This document shows, one piece after another, positions 56,183 to 64,000 of a DNA stretch of 64,000 nucleotides. Location: contig JAHDVF020000933.1 of the NCBI GenBank assembly GCA_022606425.2, positions 248,001 to 312,000 of the forward strand, read 5' to 3'. Position 1 is the first letter of the stretch, and each line of letters begins with the position of its first letter. The notes beneath the pieces were generated by a model. It worked only from the letters and a program-made list of their open reading frames with translations. It searched no databases and was not told the origin of the DNA. The translations under genes and the position numbers were made by a program. The DNA is from Lepidostoma basale (lineage: Eukaryota > Arthropoda > Insecta > Trichoptera > Lepidostomatidae).

Positions 56183-56495
56183 GGGTGTTTTTTTTAGAGG
56201 TTTGGTTTTTAAACTGGCAACATTGTTTCTACATACTGTCAATTTGACAGTTGACAGTTGATTTGTAGTCAGTACGTTTTGCCATTTCACCCAGTTGCTC
56301 GATAAAGTTGTCGAAAATTGAACTTCACGGTTGTGCCTCATTCGAGCTAGCCGTGGCGTTCATATGCCCGAAATCATATTTAAACAATAATGGCATAAAA
56401 TTATCTATTAAATAAAGCCAATATCATAGACATTTACATTATTTTAATGTGTTTTTTTTTCATTTTAAATTTGTATACCTCTAAAAAAACACCCT
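56183..56495 (+). mobile_element. MITE family M1, copy 2
   Basis: GGGTGTTTTTTTTAGAGG ... CCTCTAAAAAAACACCCT. It lacks the transposase start kept in copy 1. It faces copy 3 across about 18 bp. Confidence 0.85.
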
Positions 56496-56513
56496 TATAC
56501 ACATTGTTACATA

Positions 56514-56767
56514 AAGGGTCTATGATATTGGCTTTATAAAATAGATAATTTTATGCCATTATTGCTTAAATATGATTTCGGGCATATGAGCGCCACGGCT
56601 AGCAATAAGGCATCGAATAAGGCGCAATCGTGAAATCCAAATTTCGACACTTTTATTGAGCAACTGGGTGAAATGGCGTATTGACTACAAATCAACTGTC
56701 AACTGTCAAATTGACAGTCTGTAGAAACAATGTTGCCAGTTTAAAAACCAAACCTCTAAAAAAACAT
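56514..56767 (-). mobile_element. MITE family M1, copy 3 (inverted to copy 2, one end lost)
   Basis: Reverse complement of copy 2 from TATGATATTGGCTTTATAAA to AAACCAAACCTCTAAAAAAA; the other terminus is missing at the junction. Confidence 0.85.
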
Positions 56768-57410
56768 CATTAAAAAAATAATCAAACTGTGAAACGCATT
56801 TTTTAATTTACCGTGCATCATATGACGGAATAGACGGGTAGCCACTTATTTCATACTAGACTTATTACGCGTGTTCATTATTTTAATGTAATTAATTAAT
56901 TTCAATGAATAATGGCAAGACTGATCGAGATATTGATTTGTTAAGCGCTGGCAATAACGTGAATGGTGCATTTTAAAAGTAGTAAGCAAAACAATCGACG
57001 TGCGCGCATGATAGATATTATAAATGCAGATGATTGATTGTTGAGGTAAGAATGCAGCGTGGCGTTCTATCCTTTGTATACATACAAATTTGTGGAACGA
57101 TGGTTTAGCTAGTTAAAACAATAGATAAACATAAGTGGACCGGCATTTAAAAATTCTGTACTCAAGATGGCCGCCTTGTGTTATTTCAAAATGGCGGATA
57201 TATAACTTTAAACTGCTTTAGACACGAGATATAAGAGTTTAATCGCATTAGAAATGTCTAGTCCACTTTTGTATACAGCTTTAATATTAGAAGTAATTCA
57301 ATTAACTCTTTGGTTGCCGACTTTTGGACATATTATGCCAAAAAAGCCGCGATTCTAGGGAAAGTAATTCAATAGTAAAATGTATTATATTATTTATAAA
57401 CAGTCTTTTT
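56768..57410 (+). other. No gene seen
   Basis: AT-rich. It has only a trace of a family A tail around 56985-57075 (TCGACGTGCGCGCATGATAG). Confidence 0.3.
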
Positions 57411-57414
57411 CTTC

Positions 57415-58064
57415 TTCCTTGTTGTAGGACCTATGAGGTCTGTTCTCCAGAGTGTTGCTCCTCCTGTGAGGTAGACTCCCAGCTGTCCTTCCATCTTTTA
57501 GGAGGTCTTCCACGAGGACGAGTCCCATGAGGCTGATTATGTAATGCAATATAGGGGAGTCTGGTGGTGTCCATTCTTTAAACATGACCGTACCAGTCCC
57601 TTTTTCGCTGTCTGCTCCATCTTGTAATATCCTCAACCTCACATATCTCTCTTATTCTGGTGTTCCTCACGCGATCTCTCAGTCAGTGTCTTGCCTGCTA
57701 TCGTCCTCAATGCCTTCATTTCGGAAGTCCTCAAAACTTGTTTTGTCTTTACTGTGTCTGCCCTCGCTTCGATGCCATATGTCATTATTGGTCTTACGCA
57801 TGCTTTATAGAAGATTCTCATCTTGCTCTTAATTTCCATGTCTTTGTTTTTCCATATTGTGGATTTTAGAGCCCCAGAGATTGCAGCTGCCTTGTTTACT
57901 TGGGCTTGTATTTCTTCCCGCAGATCAGCTCCTCCCACCAGGTCTATGCCTAGATACTTGAAGGTCCTGACCTGTTCTATGGGTTGATTTTCTATAACCA
58001 GGTTACATGTTTTGGGTGTTATGGAAAAGGTCGTACATTTTGTTATTTCAATAGAGATCGTCAT
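57415..58064 (-). mobile_element. LINE family E fragment
   Basis: - strand frame: IENQPIEQVRTFKYLGIDLV, KAAAISGALKSTIWKNKDME, KACVRPIMTYGIEARADTVK, KALRTIAGKTLTERSREEHQ, with a frameshift near 57640. The best preserved family E copy here. Confidence 0.85.
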
Positions 58065-58130
58065 GTTGTACAGTCATTAATATAAATCTTTTAATTTTTC
58101 GAAATTAAAACAAAAATCTGTTTTATATAT

Positions 58131-58616
58131 AGGTGTTTTTTTAGAGGTATACAATACATATTCAAAATGAATAAAACTCATTAAAATAATGTTAATGTCT
58201 ATGATAGATAATTTAATAGATAATTTTATGTCATTATTGTTTAAATATGATTTCGGGCATATGAGCGCCACGGCTAGCTTGAATGAAGCGCAATCGTGAA
58301 ATCCAATTTTTGACAATTGTCGCCTTTGTGGATGCGTATTATCCACTAGAGTGTACGTGGTGCGAAAACGATCCATGGTCTTCCGAATAACTTGCTCGGA
58401 TGGACGATTATGTCAACCGTAAAATGGACGTAGTGCACGATAAGTTTGGCAAACTGAACCATGATTTTCAAAATAAATTTGTTTGTAACACTGTTCTGAC
58501 GTCAGTCTATTCATGGTGAAATGGCAAAACCTACTGACTACAAGTCAATTGTTAAAATGACAGTCTGCAGAAACAATGTTGCCAGTTAAAAAACCAAACC
58601 TCTAAAAAAACATCCT
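58131..58616 (-). mobile_element. MITE family M1, copy 4
   Basis: Same ends and interior as copy 1 on the opposite strand, with the decayed transposase start (MDRFRTTYTLVDNTHPQR on the - strand). A partial fifth copy (right end only, + strand) is at 58661-58736. Confidence 0.85.
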
Positions 58617-58739
58617 ATATATTTTTTAATAAAAAAAACTATTTAGAATTTAAATATTTAGACATTAACATTATTTTAATGTGTTTTTTTTTTTTCATTT
58701 TGAATATGTATTGTATACCTCTGAAAAAACACTCTATAT

Positions 58740-59395
58740 AATACAAATGTAGCATTAACTCACTCCCTCACACTCTTCTAATACATGTATGATTCTTTTA
58801 TAAATCATAACTTCGACCCGTCGGATTTGGCACTTCTCGCTAGTGTAACGAAAGCCGACGTATCAGATTTCGGCAACCAAAGAGTTAATGATTTTTTGTA
58901 TGTTAATTTTAACTTCTTGCAATTATGCTATAAATCAATTTTAAAACATTGTTGAAGACAAAAATTGTTTTAAAAAAAATGCTTGTCAAAGAAATGTATA
59001 TAATTAATTCGAATGAAGTACGAACTACAATTAATTTTAAACGATCTGTATTCACGGTGATATTTGGCCAAGGCGAAACTTTGACATCATCATATCATAG
59101 TTATTCTGTAGCATCTTAAACGATACTTGGCTTCGATTACATTTCATTTTGTATAAAATTTAATTGTTTGACGAGAAAAAATATATCTGTGAACATTTTA
59201 CGTTATTATTAAATATTGTTTAAATTGCTTATGCGATTCGTATATGAGTTATTAAATGTCCTGTGTACTCAAAAGGTTTACGAAAATAGACGATTAAAAC
59301 AATATTTTTGTGTTTTATTATATTCTTCGAAGCATTTCCAATTCCACCCAAATAAAAATTATGCACACCCTTTTCTTATTCCAAGATTTCTTTAC
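58740..59395 (+). other. No gene seen
   Basis: AT-rich, no repeat family recognised. A GGCGAAAC at 59070 lacks the rest of the hammerhead-like motif. Confidence 0.3.
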
Positions 59396-59399
59396 GCTG

Positions 59400-60030
59400 C
59401 TGAAGCACGTTTACAAGAGACGGAAAAATGGAGAAAGACATCGAAAGACGGGTTGGTGCTGGGAATAGAATGAATGGCGCACTCAAAGTCATTACTGCAA
59501 ATAGAAATATATCCACGGAAGCTAAGATGGCAGTACACAATGGAGTTCTAGTGCCGACCCTCATGTATGGAAGTGAAGCTTGGAGCGGCAAAAGAAGGAT
59601 GAAAGCAGGATAAATGCCGTAGAAATTAGATCACTAAGAAGAATCTGCGGGAAAACGTTGTATGAAAGAATACCGAACGATGAAATAAGAAAGAAATGTA
59701 AGGCAGATGACTGCATCGTGGATAAAATTAAAATAGGATCCCTGAGATGATTTCGACATATGGAACTAATGGATGAGAGTAGAATGGTTAAAAAGTTGTA
59801 CACAAGCAGCGTGAGTGGAAAAAGAAGCCGAGGACGACCGAGGAAAACATGACATGACCAAATTAATCAATTATTAAAAGGCGGCCACATTCGAATTCAG
59901 AATAATTGACGTGCATGCATGGTACGATGTATGAATGTAGAAGGAGCCCGAGAGGTATGCCAGGACAGAGCATTGTGGCGACCTACCCATCCAGAGAAAT
60001 GGCGTGATGGTTAGTTAGTTAGTTAGTTTA
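59400..60030 (+). mobile_element. LINE family A fragment with (TTAG)n tail
   Basis: [48 protein letters not shown], then frameshifts, ending AATGGCGTGATGG and TTAGTTAGTTAGTTAG. Confidence 0.85.
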
Positions 60031-60034
60031 GTTA

Positions 60035-60344
60035 GTTGTTGAAACTTGGAAAATGAAATTCCGTGATGCCTTTGAAATGTGGTGTTGACGTCGCATGCTG
60101 AGGATACCGTGGACTGCAAAAAGGACTAATGACTCAGTCCTTAATGAGCTCAAAATAACAGGAAGACTATTTGTAAATATGCAGTCGGTGAGTATTGAGT
60201 TTCTTTTTCACATAGTCAGGAGAGAGCTGGGTAACAGTATAATCACAGGAAGTGTTCTAGGCAAAAGAAGTAGAAGCAGATCTCCACGGTGGTGTGACAT
60301 GATTAATTAAGGACCTTTGGTATTACAGTCAGAGCTATTATCAT
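60035..60344 (+). mobile_element. LINE tail fragment (family B-like), cut by solo LTR 2
   Basis: AFEMWC and RRMLRIPWTAKRTNDSVLNE, then SPRWCDMIN, parallel to families B and F tails. Confidence 0.6.
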
Positions 60345-61139
60345 TGTATCGGACGTACGGAGGCGGTCCGAAGTTAAAAACAATATGTGTTATTTAATAC
60401 TTGTGTTTCCCCGATTATTTAAAATTTTATGTTTATGCGACGTTGGAATTGTGTGCGGATAGAATTGGGTAACGTGCGGAGAGAGGGGAATGCGCCAAAT
60501 GTCTGCTGTATAGGACGCCGAGGCCAGCAAGCTGTGTGCGAGCGAGAGAGGGCATACAGAGGTTCTCGGTGTTCACTTCAGCCAGTCTTGTAATTTTCTC
60601 TGTACCCACGCCCATTTTTTAGCTACTTTGTGTATTTAGTATATAAGCCTTTTAATTTGTATTTTTTACGTGTCATTTTTTATTCTCAATAAACGAGGCG
60701 GTCGGGACGGAGTGAAGTGCGAACAGTCGAAGCGTGGGGCGGGAAAGAGTGGGTGGTCTAGCGGCGCCGCGCGGAGAGGTCCGGTAGCTTTGCGAAATTG
60801 CCGCCAGATGGCACTGCTACCGGGGCCGCCGCCGGCAAATCAAATTAATAGGCGGGCGCCTGGCATTGCAAATCAGTGCATGCCTTGAGCCTGCCAAGAG
60901 CGCATCTTACAAACAGCCTTTATAAAGGCTCCGAGCTATTGTAGCATCGCCCCACTTCGCATTACACTTCACTCTCTACCGATTGCCGGCTAAAATATAA
61001 ACTTGTTTTATTTTGTCGCCTGCTTTTGGTACGAGAGCTAAGTATCTTCACGCCCATTTCCCCGTGGACTACATCGGAGAAGAGCAGCAGTCAGCGGCCT
61101 AAATAAATAATTACTGGGACGTTACGTACGTCCCATTCA
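60345..61139 (+). mobile_element. Solo LTR 2
   Basis: Begins TGTATCGGACGTACGG, ends GTACGTCCCATTCA, with 5-bp repeats ATCAT at 60340-60344 and 61140-61144. TATAAA at 60916 and an initiator-like stretch about 40 bp downstream (ATTACACTTCACTC) fit an LTR promoter. Related in inverse orientation to 4741-5637. No internal region adjoins. Confidence 0.75.
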
Positions 61140-61338
61140 ATCATTCTGCCACTAAATCCACATTGCAATATGAATACAACTCAACTTTGATGAAGGAATT
61201 TCAATTTAAAATATAAACGGTAAAAATAAAAACTAATTTTTATTTTACACATAAGTATAACAGACAAATAACATTAATGTTTGTGTATTATTTTATTTTA
61301 ATATTTATATACAATTCTGCGTCTACAATTTTCCATGG

Positions 61339-63481
61339 CTATATCCTCGCTCTGTTTATATATTTTTCTCTTATCTCAGGTCTATCCTTAAGTTCTGGTA
61401 AATGCGGATAAATTCCATTGATTCTTCTATCTTTTAAGACATATCCCTGCAAAATTTAAAGAATTTTTAATAACATTCTTAGTTAGCCTTTTTGCTTATC
61501 ACTAGTAAGGAATGGCCAGAGACAGGAGCCAAATGAGGCCAAATCTTATACCGAGATGTAGTGCCAAGAAGAACAAATGAAACTGATGTCCTTGATTAGT
61601 AAAAGTACATTCAGAAGACAAATACTCTTGACTTTTGAGAGTACCTTGTCTTCCTAAAGTCGAACCATCTCTCATACACTGTTCTCAAATAGATCCCTTA
61701 AACTATAAATGTTAAACTATGTTTATAATGTATTTTTGAATAAAAGAACTGATTGATTTTATTTTATGAAGAGACCAGTGGCGGTATTCCCATAGAAGCC
61801 CAGAAGCCCGGCTTGCGTAAGTAATTTTGAATCAAGACCCCCAAATCTAAGTAATCATGCCCCCGCATAAACCAACAACCCACCAAATCGCCTTCCAACA
61901 ATTTTCCCATCAGACGTAAGAGGAATAGCCACAAGAGCTGAATCTCTGTAAGCCAGAAGAGGTTTTGATTCAAAATTTCTTATGCAAGCCGGGCTTCTGG
62001 GCTTCTATCGGAGTACCCCCACTGGTAGAGACCCATATGAAGAATAAATACTGTCAACTTTTCGGAAAGTTCGGTCTGTTTTACAACAGAGGGCTCTGGC
62101 TGCTTCAAGCCTTCAAATTAAGTTCAGTTCGCACATGTTTGTCATTCTCACAACAACATTTGTTTTATCGCTCCTTAGAATGTCAACTTTCTTGGTAAAT
62201 AAGAAGCATTTGCGGGAAGTTCTGCTGTTCTATTTTAATTGGAAGAAGAGTGCAGCTGAGGTGCGTAAAATGCTTGTGGAAGTTTATGGCGATCATACCC
62301 CATCGGATAAATCATGCAGAGAATGGTATAGACGCTTCAAAGCTGGTGATTTTAGCGTTGATGACAAAGATTGTCCTGGAAGACCGAAAAAAGTTTGACC
62401 AAAAAATTAACTCCTCAAACTGGGTGAAACAGTCTCAGGGGAAATCTACCGGCGACAACTAATGTGATTAAAGCAGGCACTGACTTAAAAACGACCGGAA
62501 TAGGGCAACAGGCACAGCAAGCTGATTCTTCAACACGACAACACTCGACCTCACATCGCAATCACGGTGAAAAACTGCATACAGAATGTGGGTTGGGAGA
62601 TTCTACCACACCCGCCTTATTCACCAGAAGTGGCATCATCGGACTACCACTTGTTCAGATCCATGACACATGCCTTAGAAGAGCAGCACTTCCATTCGTA
62701 TGTAGATGTCAAGAATTGGGTCGATGCCTGGATCGCCTCAAAAGACGAGACATTTTTTCGACGATGGGTTCATCTTTTGCCAGAAAGATGGGAAAAAGAA
62801 GTGGCTAACGATGGACAACATTTTGATTGATGAATTTTTTATTTTACCTTTCAAATAAATGCGATTTTAATTTTAAAAAAAACAGACTGAACTCTCCGAA
62901 ACACAATATTTAGTTCTGAAACAACAACAAAAATTCTGAAAGCGGAGAAAAAGTCCCGCTGGATTAAAATACAGTATTTTGCAATCTAGGTAGGTACTCG
63001 TTTTATAGATATTTATTTTTTACATCTCTAATAGCAAATAAAAGAGCAATTGTTAAATATACCAAATGAAATAAGTATTTTTTAAATATTATATTTTAGG
63101 GTTATACACAGCATACTATTGATATGGTTTAAAATCAAAATTGGAACTTTAGTTAAAAAGATACACATTTAAATAATGGAAGTGTTTTAAAAATGGAATA
63201 ATAAACAAAAACAAACAATGTTGACTAACCCAGAATGCTTTGCAAATATTGTAATTTTCAAATTGACTTTCACATTTATTTTTTACATATTCATTATCGT
63301 CCATACACTTGAAGGACTCCAAATGTTCCTGAAACCAATAATAATAAATATTATTGCAATTCAAAGCATGTAAAAATGTATTTGCAATAGGAATAAAATG
63401 AATAATTAAATTGAAATAAACACAATAATAAGTAATAACAAATACCTTGTAACATGGATTAGTTTCTTCGTTATTTGGCAT
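61339..63481 (-). CDS. CHCHD7: CHCHD7, twin-CX9C mitochondrial protein
   Basis: Coiled-coil-helix-coiled-coil-helix protein related to yeast Cox23. The family is imported into the mitochondrial intermembrane space by the Mia40/CHCHD4 disulphide relay (family knowledge). Exons on the - strand: 63481-63446 (MPNNEETNPCYK), 63328-63230 (33 codons), 61446-61339 (35 codons and TAG). All splices are GT-AG in phase 0, giving 80 residues. The cysteines are C10/C20 and C31/C41, two perfect CX9C pairs separated by ten residues, followed by KAFW and a basic tail (GYVLKDRRINGIYPHLPELK). The NPC start, the CMDDN block and the CKAFW block favour CHCHD7 over other twin-CX9C proteins. Intron 2 holds a hAT MITE and a mariner. 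The size matches the ~85-residue vertebrate protein. Confidence 0.9.
61776..62024. mobile_element. hAT-like MITE copy 2, 249 bp, in CHCHD7 intron 2
   Basis: CAGTGGCGGTATTCCCATAG to GGAGTACCCCCACTG. The flanking 8-bp repeats GAAGAGAC / GTAGAGAC (7 of 8) fit a hAT target duplication. Confidence 0.85.
62058..62904 (+). mobile_element. mariner element, internally deleted, in CHCHD7 intron 2
   Basis: Ends TTCGGAAAGTTCGGTCTG / TTCGGAGAGTTCAGTCTG. The N-terminal part at 62168 (NKKHLREVLLFYFNWKKSAA ... CREWYRRFKAGDFSVDD) is followed after a gap by YSPEVASSDYHLF and RWEKEVANDGQHFD. Related to the mariners at 241 and 47589. Central catalytic blocks are lost. Confidence 0.85.
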
Positions 63482-64000
63482 ATTTAAATAATGATATCAT
63501 AACAAAATATTTGAAACCGATTGTAGGTTTACAATCTTTTAGGTTGACATTTGTTTTTGGCAATTTTCGATCATAGACAAAAAATACAAAAATGTCAGCT
63601 TGAAAACCAGAGACGTCAATTTTATTTTTCACTGTTATAAAAAATAACTGGTAATTTTTAAAATCAATACCAAGATTTTTTTAAATAATGGTAATAGAAA
63701 TTATTTTACTATCTTCAATATGAACAGAAAATTGCTCATTATTATGAAGAAGGAATCGGATCGTGTCCAAGCTTAAACCCAAGTTCCCTGAATTAGAAGC
63801 CAGGCGTTCTCTTTCGAAAAAACCAACACTCGCAAATGTTTTTGGGGCACGTAATTAGCCTTTACGCGTAGTGTCATTATGTTAAACCCTCGGCGCCCCT
63901 GGAAACAATGAAAAGTAGGCCAAACCTTCCACCACAATTGCAAGAGAAAGATGAGAATTAAGATATTTTTTGTGAAAAACTTGCCATTGAGACAAAGGAA
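63482..64000 (+). other. Upstream of CHCHD7: no gene recognised
   Basis: 63482-63660 is the presumed CHCHD7 promoter and 5' UTR; no TATA or clear initiator could be fixed. 63660-64000 shows no ORF or repeat family that could be named. Confidence 0.3.

Noticed and set aside
4741..61139. The two LTRs as ends of one long provirus
   Set aside because: They are in opposite orientation, have different target duplications, and host genes lie between them.

Overview
The window is eukaryotic, most probably insect and probably lepidopteran. It is AT-rich with GC-rich coding exons. Introns are GT-AG and many are several kilobases long. Repeats are dominated by internally deleted mariner elements, piggyBac-type elements with TTAA targets, pogo-like elements with TA targets, and many 5'-truncated LINE tails. 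No prokaryotic gene, rRNA, CRISPR array or canonical tRNA gene was seen. The clade is an inference from gene structure and repeat content; no database was searched.

Three host genes can be assembled exon by exon with consistent splice phases. (1) METTL3, the catalytic subunit of the mRNA N6-adenosine methyltransferase, lies on the + strand. It enters from the left edge and ends at 15450 (ten exons in the window, about 499 residues, N-terminus missing). (2) The ethanolaminephosphotransferase EPT1/SELENOI lies on the + strand from 25208 to 50048 (eight exons, 386 residues, complete, 14.7 kb first intron). (3) CHCHD7, a twin-CX9C mitochondrial intermembrane-space protein, lies on the - strand from 63481 to 61339 (three exons, 80 residues, complete).

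Layout: 1-15.45 kb is METTL3, with introns carrying mariners, LINEs, a solo LTR, a SINE and a 110-125 bp intronic tandem repeat. 15.5-25.2 kb is intergenic: LINE and mariner debris, a 1.6 kb hairpin satellite (18541-20176), a near-copy of the start of METTL3's last exon (20229), and a nearly intact piggyBac-like transposase (22877-24376). 25.2-50.0 kb is EPT1, whose first intron is full of nested LINEs. 50-61.3 kb is repeats only: a pogo-like element, a CATCTAT tandem repeat, a piggyBac MITE, an inverted MITE pair and a second solo LTR. 61.3-63.5 kb is CHCHD7, with a hAT MITE and a mariner in its second intron. 63.5-64 kb shows no gene.

The three genes have unrelated jobs (RNA methylation, phospholipid synthesis, mitochondrial redox-folded protein) and look like chance neighbours. 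The observations most worth checking are: a 67-residue repetitive expansion inside the first zinc finger of METTL3; a satellite whose monomers are hairpins with compensatory stem changes, followed by a possible alternative METTL3 terminal exon; two different LINEs inserted in opposite orientation at the same 10-bp site of two copies of one repeat; a duplicated splice acceptor giving a possible alternative EPT1 C-terminus; and dispersed repeats carrying a hammerhead-like core.
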